A stretch of 64,000 bases of DNA from Clostridia bacterium (GCA_017462385.1 JAFTRE010000010.1:62001-126000), one strand, 5' to 3'. Positions 20,061-26,490 are shown, numbered from the stretch's first letter. The notes: generated by a model not told the origin, from the sequence alone. A program made the numbers and translations.

Positions 20061-20861
20061 TTAAGGTCTCAGACCCATACCGCCTTCAAGCGTCAGCGTC
20101 TCGCCGTTCATATATTTGAAATCGGGATTTGCAAGCTGAACGCAAACTCTGCCGATCTCGGTCTCGGGATCGCCGAAATGTCCTGCCGGGGGCACCTTAA
20201 CATTTGCCTTAAATGCCTCGGGATATGCCTTTTCAAAGCTTTCAAGCTGTGCAGTCCATGCCAGCGGGCAAACCACATTGGTGTTTATGCCGTCCTTTGC
20301 CCATTCAGTCGCAGCAACACGGGAAAGACCGCGAATGCCTTCCTTGGCGGCGGCGTACGAGCACTGACCGTAGTTGCCGAAAAGTCCGGCGCCGGATGCA
20401 AAATTGATAATACTGCCCTTAGTCTCTTTAAGATACGGGTAGCAAGCTTTCATATAATAAAATGTGGCATAAAGCCCCGAATACATGGCAAGATTGAATT
20501 GCTCGGTAGTATGATCCTGAATGGTAACACCCGAAGCAGATGCCTGCGCATTGTTGATAAGCACATCGATGCGTCCGAATTCCGCCATTGCGGCATCGAC
20601 CACGCCGCGAGCGACGGCCTCATTGTCTGCACCCTCACAAATATCGGCGGACAAAGCCAGCACCTTAATGCCGTAAAGGCTCTCAAGCTGTTGCTTTGCT
20701 TTTTCCAGCTTTGCGACATTTCTGCCTGTAATAACAAGATTGGCACCCTCTTTGGCATATGCGGTAGCAATACCGTATCCGATGGAACCGCATTTACCAT
20801 CGGAAAGTACGGCATATCCGGCTCCTGTAATGATAGCTGTCTTACCTTTTAAAAAGCTCAT
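20061..20861 (-). CDS. short-chain dehydrogenase/reductase
   Basis: 266 aa from the ATG at 20861 (GAGGAG upstream); the longer open frame extends into decayed sequence and is spurious. Classical SDR: cofactor motif TGAGYAVLSDGKCGSIGYGI with an insert in the Gly-rich loop, NNAQ replacing the usual NNAG, catalytic Ser in FASGAG, and YAAAKEG supplying Tyr and Lys. NAD(P)-dependent oxidoreduction of an alcohol or ketone; substrate unknown. Monocistronic with its own promoter and terminator. Confidence 0.88.
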   Translation of the reverse strand: MSFLKGKTAIITGAGYAVLSDGKCGSIGYGIATAYAKEGANLVITGRNVAKLEKAKQQLESLYGIKVLALSADICEGADNEAVARGVVDAAMAEFGRIDVLINNAQASASGVTIQDHTTEQFNLAMYSGLYATFYYMKACYPYLKETKGSIINFASGAGLFGNYGQCSYAAAKEGIRGLSRVAATEWAKDGINTNVVCPLAWTAQLESFEKAYPEAFKANVKVPPAGHFGDPETEIGRVCVQLANPDFKYMNGETLTLEGGMGLRP

Positions 20862-20907
20862 GATTTTTCTCCTCTTTTGCAAACTTGATACAACTGTGTT
20901 CTTATTT

Positions 20908-20936
20908 ATTATATCATAAGTTTTGTTGCTTGTAAA
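20908..20936 (-). promoter_or_regulatory. promoter of the SDR gene
   Basis: Minus-strand TTTACA (20936-20931), 17-bp spacer, TATAAT (20913-20908). Confidence 0.8.
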
Positions 20937-20955
20937 GAGTAATGCGAGCTTGAAA

Positions 20956-21014
20956 TCGACTTCGTCGATATGAAGCAGAAGCCTTACGGCTTCTGTGAAG
21001 CGGCGGCGTTGCCG
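20956..21014. repeat. short hairpin array, spacer TATGAAG/TGAAG
   Basis: Three unrelated small palindromes, at 20956-20968 (TCGACTTCGTCGA), 20976-20995 (CAGAAGCC-TTAC-GGCTTCTG) and 21001-21014, are separated by TATGAAG and TGAAG. The layout is that of the other hairpin arrays in the window, here degenerate. It is joined directly to the decayed LamG gene. Confidence 0.6.
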
Positions 21015-21015
21015 C

Positions 21016-21280
21016 AGAACCCTCCGAATAGTTGCTGAGTAATACACCCACGCTGTGAATAAACGCTTTGCGGGATATACACCCACGCTTCAAGGGTAAC
21101 GGGCAGCTTTTACAGCCGCTTTTCTGAGTAATAATATCCGTTCGCACAACTTATGCTGTTTGTACTTGTACACTCACGCTCGATGCACGTGCGTTAGGAA
21201 GCCCTGGCGGAGAACACACATAAACTGAGCGCTGTTGCCAAAAGCAACGCCGACAGGACCAAAGATAAAGTTTTTTTCAT
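21016..21280 (-). pseudogene. remnant of a LamG/phosphoesterase paralogue
   Basis: A minus-strand ATG at 21280 opens a 28-residue signal peptide (MKKTLSLVLSALLLATALSL...) that stops at TAA 21196-21194. The same frame continues with NGYYYSEKRL, a second TAA, then KLPVTLEAWVYIP. A frameshift then gives HSVGVLLSNYSEG. These match GYYVAEKRLEKMPITLEAWVYIP and VHSSRVGAILANYVG at the N-terminus of the intact protein at 16420-18291. The C-terminal 500 or more residues are missing. A clear dead relic. Confidence 0.85.
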
Positions 21281-21327
21281 TTATGTCCTCGTATGTCCTC
21301 GTCAAGTGTGATGTAAAAGTACAAACT

Positions 21328-21935
21328 CTATTTTTCAATACATATACTATCTTTCTTTAACGCGTAACACCACGCACGAGGTTTGGTAAAGCTATCGTTA
21401 GGTTTAAAAATCCCCTTTTGTCCCCAACGCGCTATAAAGAAGTCGTCAAGCTGTAGTGGAGTATCATATACAACAAGATTGTATATGATAAAAAAGATAT
21501 AGTTGCCAATGCCAACAAGATTTCTAAACTCTTTATACGACACACAGGTACCTGTTAGGTCAATTTTGGAATTTAGTTCATTGATAACATTCTCATAGGC
21601 AGCTGGATTTTTTCTATATGTATCACGAGAATATTTATCAACTATTCCGTAAGGAATATATCCCTTACAAGTAGAATTGTCATTTTGGCTTTTATTGTCA
21701 AAGGAAAGTTTACAATAACATTCTCCAAAAACACCTATATCTTTATTATACAAATAAACTTTGGGATGCTTTTGTTCAAATATTGAATGTTGAATTACAT
21801 CTTCCCTTGGAATTTTCTTTTGTACAATAACCGTTTTTTTCTTTTTATGATTAAATCCATGTGAGAAGTTGCAATATCCATCAGCATGGCGTTTTCTTTG
21901 AATGATGCACTAATAAGATCAAAGTCGTATGACAT
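21328..21935 (-). pseudogene. unknown gene with one-base frameshift
   Basis: The ATG at 21935 (GGAGG just upstream) reads MSYDFDLISASFKEN. After about 15 codons the frame must shift near 21888-21890, where one base seems missing, to continue as HADGYCNFSHGFNHKKKKTV and then YNKDIGVFGECYC to the TAA at 21328. Restored length is about 202 aa. Low GC, several Cys and His residues, no family recognised. It has its own promoter. It could be a true mutation or an assembly error; the downstream frame alone lacks a start. Confidence 0.7.
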
Positions 21936-21965
21936 TGTATTTTCCTCCATAATATATCATAGATT

Positions 21966-21994
21966 ATTATATCATATATTAAAAATAATGTCTA
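21966..21994 (-). promoter_or_regulatory. promoter of the frameshifted gene
   Basis: Minus-strand TAGACA, 17-bp spacer, TATAAT (21971-21966), about 30 bp before the ATG. Confidence 0.65.
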
Positions 21995-22007
21995 TACGTA
22001 TTTTTTC

Positions 22008-22190
22008 GCCCGGAATCGTGACCTAAAATTTCGCCGCAAGCGGCGAAACGTACCGTTCCTCGCATCAGGTTGCGCCTCCAAAGCAAAAAGCACCCTGTTG
22101 GGTGCTTTTGTGCATTGGCACGTGTTGACAAAAAAGATGCCACCTTGAAAATGACAAAATCCTTGTGTTATAATGGTTTTCGCACATTTT
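22008..22190. repeat. dispersed repeat, copy A
   Basis: One of three related units. Conserved blocks in plus orientation: CCCGGAATCGTGACCTAAAA, hairpin TTTCGCCGC-AA-GCGGCGAAA, CGTACCGTTCCTCGC, a GGTTGCGCCTCCA segment, a stem AAAAGCACCC/GGGTGCTTTT, then GTTGACAAAAAAGATGCCA and a tail similar to copy C as far as about 22190. The remaining AT-rich stretch to 22326 holds further partial matches (AAAAAGATGCC at 22266-22276, AAAAGATGACAGCTTAAAAATGG near 22300) and no gene I can support. Confidence 0.85.
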
Positions 22191-22326
22191 CGTTAAGTTT
22201 TTCAATAATTTTTCCTACCGCCTTGCCAGCGTCGGACTCTTTTTGGAAATCTTAAAGTTTTTACGAAAAAGATGCCATTTGCCACCTAAGTTTTTACTAA
22301 AAGATGACAGCTTAAAAATGGTTCTT

Positions 22327-22512
22327 TTAGTGTTTTTTCTTTTTATCAATGATGAAACAAATAACATCAACAATAAACACTACAATGTTGACAATCAGAA
22401 AAACAGTAAATATCGTCTTAGGCTGCTGCAACATAGACATAGCAGACCAATAAATTGCACCTATAGCGGTTATAATGCAAACAATCCAAAAGAAATTCTT
22501 ATTCTCTCCCAT
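22327..22512 (-). CDS. small two-helix membrane protein
   Basis: 61 aa. Two hydrophobic segments (about residues 7-27 and 34-54) with a lysine-rich tail KKKKH. A strong AAAGGAG precedes the ATG, and the gene is 11 bp downstream of another tiny membrane-protein gene, which supports both being real. No family recognised. Toxin, holin-like or membrane-accessory roles are possible but unsupported. Confidence 0.65.
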   Translation of the reverse strand: MGENKNFFWIVCIITAIGAIYWSAMSMLQQPKTIFTVFLIVNIVVFIVDVICFIIDKKKKH

Positions 22513-22523
22513 AGTCTACTCCT

Positions 22524-22622
22524 TTATCCGAAAAAGCGCATAAACATCATAGCCATAACAGTAAACATCGAAACAAGTGTAGCTAACATAGCAACAATAA
22601 CGTGAACATCTGCTTTTTTCAT
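22524..22622 (-). CDS. 32-residue single-helix membrane peptide
   Basis: Translates as MKKADVHVIV followed by AMLATLVSMFTVMAMMFMRF and FG. It has a strong TTGGAGG ribosome binding site, a lysine-rich start and one hydrophobic helix rich in Met. It lies in a two-gene unit with the 61-aa protein, behind a consensus promoter. Too short for ordinary ORF calls. Function unknown; the size and composition recall small membrane-active peptides. Confidence 0.6.
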   Translation of the reverse strand: MKKADVHVIVAMLATLVSMFTVMAMMFMRFFG

Positions 22623-22664
22623 AAAAACCTCCAATAATCCATTAGGTGTTTACTGATCTTCTGC

Positions 22665-22901
22665 TTATTTAGTATACCATATTTTTGTAAACTTGTCAAG
22701 ATTCCTTTGATAATACTCCATCAGCCTCTCATTTGTTCCGTCAAGCTCGTCAATTTTATTCAGAATGAGGAAATATGCGCGGTCGAGCACCTTTCGGGCG
22801 TATTCCTCATAATCGTCCTTCGGTGGTTCTTTAAGAAAGCTTTACCGTGCGAGGAGAAGATCGAGTTTTACTCGGCAATAGTGTTTGATCTCGTTTTCCA
22901 T
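22665..22901 (-). pseudogene. small unknown gene with in-frame TAA
   Basis: From the ATG at 22901 (GGAAG upstream) the frame reads MENEIKHYCRVKLDLLLAR, meets TAA at codon 20, and continues open with SFLKEPPKDDYEEYARKVLD and RAYFLILNKIDELDGTNERL to a TAA at 22667-22665 (78 codons in all). The uninterrupted composition after the stop shows this was a single acidic helical protein. Family not recognised. A promoter for the next small genes lies inside its 3' end. Confidence 0.7.
22671..22699 (-). promoter_or_regulatory. promoter of the small membrane-protein pair
   Basis: Minus-strand TTGACA (22699-22694), 17-bp spacer, TATACT (22676-22671), inside the 3' end of the preceding pseudogene. Confidence 0.75.
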
Positions 22902-22909
22902 ATAAAAAA

Positions 22910-22951
22910 CTTCCTTTCGGTAGGGTTAAACGCCATTATACCGAAAGGAAG
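22910..22951. promoter_or_regulatory. 13-bp inverted repeat over promoter and leader
   Basis: CTTCCTTTCGGTA (22910-22922) and its exact inverse (22939-22951) are 16 bp apart. The right arm overlaps a minus-strand -10 (TATAAT, 22940-22935) and the left arm covers the ribosome binding site of the 22665-22901 gene, so this is a candidate operator. Confidence 0.6.
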
Positions 22952-23012
22952 CGGAAAGTCCAGATAAGTTTTGGAAAGTTATTTGTTATCAATTTTCTTT
23001 TCAATCGTAATA

Positions 23013-23080
23013 CACGCTTACGCGTGATTCCATGCGCGACTTCATCGCAATTACATACCAAGCCTCCTTCGTCGGCTTGG
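23013..23080. repeat. hairpin array, spacer ATTACAT-like
   Basis: Palindromes at 23013-23026 (CACGCTTACGCGTG), 23034-23048 and 23058-23080 (CCAAGCC...GGCTTGG) are separated by ATTCCAT and AATTACAT. Same layout as the GTGAAAT arrays but with a different spacer and some decay. Confidence 0.55.
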
Positions 23081-23082
23081 AT

Positions 23083-23120
23083 AAAAAATTAAGCAACCCG
23101 ATTGGGTTGCTTAATTTTTT
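23083..23120. terminator. strong bidirectional terminator-like hairpin
   Basis: 17-bp stem AAAAAATTAAGCAACCC/GGGTTGCTTAATTTTTT with GATT loop; T-runs on both strands. Confidence 0.85.
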
Positions 23121-23280
23121 GGAGGCGTTACCCGGAATCGTGACCTAAAATTTCGCCGCATGCGGCGAAACGTACCGTTCCTCGCGACAGGTAGTATCTC
23201 CAATGCAAAAAAGCACCCGCTTGGGTGCTTTTTGCGTTGGTACGCTTTTACGAAAAAGATGCCGCTATTTTTCAAAGTAT
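23121..23280. repeat. dispersed repeat, copy B
   Basis: Begins GGAGGCGTTACCCGGAATCG, then the conserved TGACCTAAAA, hairpin TTTCGCCGC-AT-GCGGCGAAA, CGTACCGTTCCTCGCGACAG, GTAGTATCTCCAA, a stem AAAAAGCACCC/GGGTGCTTTTT and AAAAAGATGCC. Its right end runs into the stop codon of the minus-strand gene at 23265, so it lies immediately 3' of that gene. Outer ends TGGAGGCG and CTCCAA are partly inverted. Confidence 0.85.
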
Positions 23281-24038
23281 TTTGCTCGTCGTATTCCTTT
23301 AACGATTAAACACACGGCCATTTCCGCCGCAAAGAATATGGCAATATTCAAAAATGGCATAATAAACGGTGCGACCGACTCGGGAATTGCATAAAAGGGA
23401 TCACGAACAACAAAAAACCAATTGAAAAAATGAGAATATCCGTCAGATGTTCCGTTATAGATGTAATTACCAAGCAACGCCCACAACGTCATGCAAATAA
23501 CCACGCCTAAATCGCGATAACATTTTTTGAGAACAAACTTATCGTGCTCGTATATCAACATAAGAAGCCCGTAAATCGTCATCACACTATGAAAAATCAG
23601 TGTTTGTATCACACGGTATGAAAGAGGGTGCACTGCGTGCCACATAACTCCTGCAGGATAAATAAGATAAACCATATTTGAAATCAAACCAAGCAATACA
23701 AAGGACGTTCTGTATTTTTCAAAAAATCGGCTATGATAGCTCAAAAAGCAGGTCACACACATCGCCGTACAAGCGTGAAATGGTAGTTTTTCAATATCAA
23801 ATTCTCCATAAGCTAAAGGCATCAAAAAGAGATCCACTACATATAGTCCAAAGGCAATGTTAATGATTAATTGAATTACCTTTTTTCTTGCAGTATCTAT
23901 TTTGTTTTTTAGAAACAAACAAAGAACTACGACAGCTGCCAGCGTCAGCACGATATAAAAAAGATGCCAACCGCCAAACAAAACAAAAATCTCGCCGCCC
24001 TTCTTATCCGATAAAAGGTTGTGCAAAAAAGAATACAT
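23265..24038 (-). CDS. YwaF/TMEM164-family integral membrane protein
   Basis: 257 aa with about seven transmembrane segments. Conserved His/Asn-rich features of the TIGR02206/TMEM164 family: LPFHACTAMC, LISNMVYLIYPAG, LIFHSVM and NYIYNGTSDG. Human TMEM164 transacylates lipids through a conserved Cys and His; the bacterial role is unproven, and a lipid acyltransferase is a reasonable inference. Low-GC gene within the accessory island, with its own promoter and a dispersed repeat directly downstream. Confidence 0.8.
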   Translation of the reverse strand: MYSFLHNLLSDKKGGEIFVLFGGWHLFYIVLTLAAVVVLCLFLKNKIDTARKKVIQLIINIAFGLYVVDLFLMPLAYGEFDIEKLPFHACTAMCVTCFLSYHSRFFEKYRTSFVLLGLISNMVYLIYPAGVMWHAVHPLSYRVIQTLIFHSVMTIYGLLMLIYEHDKFVLKKCYRDLGVVICMTLWALLGNYIYNGTSDGYSHFFNWFFVVRDPFYAIPESVAPFIMPFLNIAIFFAAEMAVCLIVKGIRRAKYFEK

Positions 24039-24062
24039 ATCTCTACCGCCTTTCTTGGAGTT

Positions 24063-24091
24063 ATTATAGCATAAACCCTATTACTTTTCAA
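24063..24091 (-). promoter_or_regulatory. promoter of the YwaF/TMEM164 gene
   Basis: Minus-strand TTGAAA (24091-24086), 17-bp spacer, TATAAT (24068-24063). Confidence 0.8.
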
Positions 24092-24134
24092 TCTTTATAA
24101 ATGAAAATGCTTTTCGCCACCGCGAAAAGCTACC

Positions 24135-24325
24135 ACCGCCCGGAATCGTGACCTAAAATTTCGCCGCAAGCGGCGAAACGTACCGTTCCTCGCGACAGGT
24201 AGTATCTCCAACGCAAAAAAGCACCCGCTTGGGTGCTTTTTTGCGTTGGCGCGTGTTGACAAAAAAGATGCCAACTTAAAAATGGTGAAAGTCCTTATGT
24301 ATCAAGGCTTTTTTGAAAATTTAGA
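24135..24325. repeat. dispersed repeat, copy C
   Basis: Very close to copy B through GTAGTATCTCCAACGC, with the longest stem of the set (CAACGCAAAAAAGCACCC and inverse, loop AAGC in minus orientation). It then follows copy A through GTTGACAAAAAAGATGCCA and TCCTTATGT..AAGG to about 24310. It lies directly 3' of the minus-strand gene ending at 24333. In that orientation the long stem could act as its terminator. Confidence 0.85.
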
Positions 24326-24332
24326 AATGTTT

Positions 24333-25220
24333 TTACGAAGTTTTTTCGAATCGTGAGCGCCAATGTTCAACAAAATCAAAGTAGTTTTTTCTCATTGTTT
24401 CATCCAAATCATCAGGGGATGCAAGAGTGACGAGAGGAAGCTCTAAATGCTCATGGTCAAAAAAGTCGGCATCAAAACGATGCTCACATATTTCGGAAGA
24501 ATCCAAAGGGATTACATAAAGTTCCTGTGCTATTCCATCACACTCTTCCAAGCATATATTTACTCCAAAGTGTTCAAGTCCTTTATAATCTTGGTACTTG
24601 ATTACAGCATAGTTATGCACAAAGCACGGAAAAGATAAATCATCACACCTGCGAGGGCAAATCTCTGTGCACTCCGAACACATGATTTCAGAGTCGCAGT
24701 CAGCAGGATTTCTATAATCAGATACTTCCAAAACGGTCTTATTTGCCCCAAGCACGCACTCTGCATAGGCGTCTTCTTCAAATGTATTATTCTCCGAAAA
24801 CACTTTTCGTTTAATGATTTTGTATCGGCTTTTTTCAGTTTCTTTTGTGTCTATATCTGCGTATTCTTCATAAAAACGATCAATACAAACAAGTGCTGCC
24901 TGATAAGACGAACATAAGTATTTTTCTTCGTATGCCTCAGGAGTATCTTTGATACAAAGCTCATAAACGAAACCCTCAGATACTTCGATAAAACGCGAGA
25001 AGTTCTCTTGCTCGTATTTGATATAAGTCTTTGCCAACTCCGAAACATCAAGCCTAGAGATGCTTGAAAAGCGCTCCAATAAATCTATACGTGTATCAAA
25101 CGTGGGAGCGTATCTGTATATAATTTGTAAAAGTTCACTTTCACTGAACTGATGATTTATTTCTTTGATCTTCGCCTTTAGCTCGGTTGAAGGCAGTAAT
25201 TCTATAATTTCGTTAACCAT
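24333..25220 (-). CDS. hypothetical protein with Cys-rich segment
   Basis: 295 aa, acidic, no signal peptide or membrane helix. The N-terminal half is helical (FSESELLQIIYRYAPTFDTR..LLERF). Near residues 180-200 a CSECTEICPRRC cluster may bind a metal, followed by beta-rich sequence ending FVEHWRSRFEKTS. I do not recognise a family. Promoter-driven single gene in the accessory island, low GC, with a repeat copy downstream. Confidence 0.75.
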   Translation of the reverse strand: MVNEIIELLPSTELKAKIKEINHQFSESELLQIIYRYAPTFDTRIDLLERFSSISRLDVSELAKTYIKYEQENFSRFIEVSEGFVYELCIKDTPEAYEEKYLCSSYQAALVCIDRFYEEYADIDTKETEKSRYKIIKRKVFSENNTFEEDAYAECVLGANKTVLEVSDYRNPADCDSEIMCSECTEICPRRCDDLSFPCFVHNYAVIKYQDYKGLEHFGVNICLEECDGIAQELYVIPLDSSEICEHRFDADFFDHEHLELPLVTLASPDDLDETMRKNYFDFVEHWRSRFEKTS

Positions 25221-25261
25221 TACTTGATCGCCTCCTTGCTTTTTGAAATTATTGTAGGTTT

Positions 25262-25290
25262 ATTATACCACGAAATACGCTTATTGTCAA
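25262..25290 (-). promoter_or_regulatory. consensus promoter of the Cys-rich hypothetical gene
   Basis: Minus-strand TTGACA (25290-25285), 17-bp spacer, TATAAT (25267-25262). Confidence 0.9.
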
Positions 25291-25353
25291 ATTCAAGAAC
25301 AAGGTAAAGGTTCACTTCTACTCCCTTGCTCGAAAATGCCGATTGGCAAACGA

Positions 25354-25530
25354 GTGAAATATTCGCCTTGCGGCGAATGTGAAATAATTTCCTGCGGAAA
25401 TTGTGAAATATCTCACTCCGTTCGATGTGAAATAAAATTTGCCCACGTTCGCGAAGCGAACATTTCACACGCCGCAGGTGTATTTCACATTTCGCAGAAA
25501 TATTTCACTTGCCCGCAAGGGCAAATTTCG
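25354..25530. repeat. hairpin array with GTGAAAT spacers, inverting midway
   Basis: GTGAAAT occurs at 25354, 25379, 25403 and 25427 (24-25 bp apart), then as its reverse complement ATTTCAC at 25462, 25482 and 25502 (20 bp apart). Each interval is filled by a different perfect or near-perfect hairpin, for example ATTCGCC-TTGC-GGCGAAT and AATTTCC-TGC-GGAAATT. No coding potential. It abuts the terminator of the tRNA-Cys gene. Confidence 0.9.
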
Positions 25531-25533
25531 TTG

Positions 25534-25568
25534 AAAAAAGCACATCTGCTTTGCAGATGTGCTTTTTT
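25534..25568 (-). terminator. terminator of tRNA-Cys
   Basis: 16-bp stem AAAAAAGCACATCTGC with inverse; immediately follows the tRNA CCA on the minus strand and ends in TTTTTT. Confidence 0.95.
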
Positions 25569-25569
25569 C

Positions 25570-25644
<75 letters not shown>

Positions 25645-25661
25645 GTATTCAGAACGTGAAT

Positions 25662-25690
25662 ATTATATCACGATGCGCTCAGTTTGTCAA
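25662..25690 (-). promoter_or_regulatory. consensus promoter of tRNA-Cys
   Basis: Minus-strand TTGACA (25690-25685), 17-bp spacer, TATAAT (25667-25662). Confidence 0.93.
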
Positions 25691-25775
25691 TGCTTTTTTG
25701 TAAAATTCTTTCGACTTAATTTTTCGACCGAAAATTCAATTTCATTCTTCATAATATTCAGTTAAACCAATCAAT

Positions 25776-25861
25776 GTTCGTGCAAGCGAACATTTCACAT
25801 TTGCGAAGCAAATATTTCACCGCCGAAGGCGATTTCATTTGCCCGCAAGGGAAAATTTCAC
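25776..25861. repeat. second GTGAAAT-type hairpin array
   Basis: ATTTCAC at 25792, 25814 and 25855, and ATTTCAT at 25832, separate the hairpins GTTCG-TGCAAG-CGAAC, ATTTGC-GAA-GCAAAT, CGCC-GAA-GGCG and TTGCCC-GCAA-GGGAAA. All spacers have the same orientation as the right half of the array at 25354-25530. It also abuts a GCAC/GTGC terminator hairpin. Confidence 0.9.
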
Positions 25862-25863
25862 TG

Positions 25864-25885
25864 AAAAAAGCACTTGTGCTTTTTT
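25864..25885. terminator. terminator-like hairpin beside the second array
   Basis: AAAAAAGCAC/GTGCTTTTTT stem with a 2-nt centre; a shortened version of the tRNA-Cys terminator stem. Confidence 0.6.
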
Positions 25886-25896
25886 CCTACGGGGCT

Positions 25897-25986
25897 CAGA
25901 ACCCCTGTTTGCGCGAAAGTTCTATGAAATTTAAAGTTGAACTTAGCGCAAACGGTGGCAAATTGCAAGCAATTTGCGGGGTTCTG
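25897..25986. repeat. multi-branched inverted-repeat element
   Basis: CAGAACCCC (25897-25905) pairs with GGGGTTCTG (25978-25986). TTTGCGC (25908-25914) pairs with GCGCAAA (25946-25952). Inside, AAGTTC/GAACTT can pair. A separate stem CAAATTGC-AA-GCAATTTG lies before the right arm, and a GCGCGGC/GCCGCGC hairpin follows. The nested stems look like a structured RNA or a cruciform, without open reading frame or promoter, on the downstream side of the tRNA operon terminator. Confidence 0.7.
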
Positions 25987-26003
25987 CGCGGCAAAGCCGC
26001 GCG

Positions 26004-26046
26004 ATAAAAGAAACACCCGAAACTGCGTTTCGGGTGTTTCTTTTAT
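26004..26046 (-). terminator. terminator of the Val-Asp-Phe-Gly tRNA operon
   Basis: 20-bp perfect stem ATAAAAGAAACACCCGAAAC and inverse with TGC loop, starting right at the tRNA-Gly CCA. Confidence 0.9.
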
Positions 26047-26121
26047 GGAGCGGATTACGGGGCTCGAACCCGCCACCTCCACCTTGGCAAGGTGGCGCTC
26101 TACCAAATGAGCTAAATCCGC
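26046..26121 (-). tRNA. tRNA-Gly (GCC)
   Basis: Acceptor GCGGATT/AATCCGC with encoded CCA; anticodon loop CTTGCCAAG gives GCC. 76 nt. Last gene of the tRNA operon. Confidence 0.95.
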
Positions 26122-26128
26122 ATATGAA

Positions 26129-26204
26129 TGGTGCCTCCGGTCGGAATCGAACCAACGACACGGGGATTTTCAGTCCCCTGCTCTACCAACTGAGCTACAG
26201 AGGC
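26129..26204 (-). tRNA. tRNA-Phe (GAA)
   Basis: Acceptor GCCTCTG/CGGAGGC, encoded CCA, anticodon loop ACTGAAAAT gives GAA. 76 nt. Confidence 0.95.
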
Positions 26205-26226
26205 ATAACAGCAAGGGCTGCTGTAA

Positions 26227-26303
26227 TGGCGACCCGGATGGGGCTCGAACCCACGACCTCTAGCGTGACAGGCTAGCGCTCTAACCAACTGAGCTACCGG
26301 GCC
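26227..26303 (-). tRNA. tRNA-Asp (GTC)
   Basis: Acceptor GGCCCGG/CCGGGTC, encoded CCA, anticodon loop CCTGTCACG gives GTC. 77 nt. Confidence 0.95.
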
Positions 26304-26306
26304 GGA

Positions 26307-26382
26307 TGGTGGGAACAGCAGGGCTCGAACCTACGACCCTCTGCTTGTAAGGCAGATGCTCTCCCAGCTGAGCTATGCTCCC
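26307..26382 (-). tRNA. tRNA-Val (TAC)
   Basis: Acceptor GGGAGCA/TGTTCCC, encoded CCA, anticodon loop CTTACAAG gives TAC. 76 nt. First gene after the operon promoter. Confidence 0.95.
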
Positions 26383-26413
26383 AAACCGTGTCGTCCTCTC
26401 GGCGACGGTCATT

Positions 26414-26442
26414 ATTATAGCACAGTGTTTCTTATTTGTCAA
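26414..26442 (-). promoter_or_regulatory. consensus promoter of the tRNA operon
   Basis: Minus-strand TTGACA (26442-26437), 17-bp spacer, TATAAT (26419-26414), about 30 bp before tRNA-Val. Confidence 0.95.
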
Positions 26443-26490
26443 CACTTTTTTGAAAAATTTTTTAAAAAATTTTTATTATTTTTTATTCTC

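Noticed and set aside
20862..21086. N-terminal extension of the SDR
   Set aside because: It crosses the promoter, a hairpin array and the relic gene; the ATG at 20861 has a GAGGAG site and the conserved SDR start.
23121..23205. A real tRNA gene in repeat copy B
   Set aside because: Only the 3' acceptor/T-arm-like end resembles tRNA-Cys; no anticodon arm or matching acceptor stem can be drawn.
22008..24325. Integron cassette array with attC sites
   Set aside because: The repeats lack consistent RYYYAAC/GTTRRRY core sites, their sequence rather than only their structure is conserved, and no tyrosine recombinase is visible. Kept as an unexplained repeat family.
25858..26276. Protein-coding ORFs over the tRNA genes
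   Set aside because: Translations such as AGSSPVIRS are the usual artefact of reading tRNA genes; the tRNAs are unambiguous.
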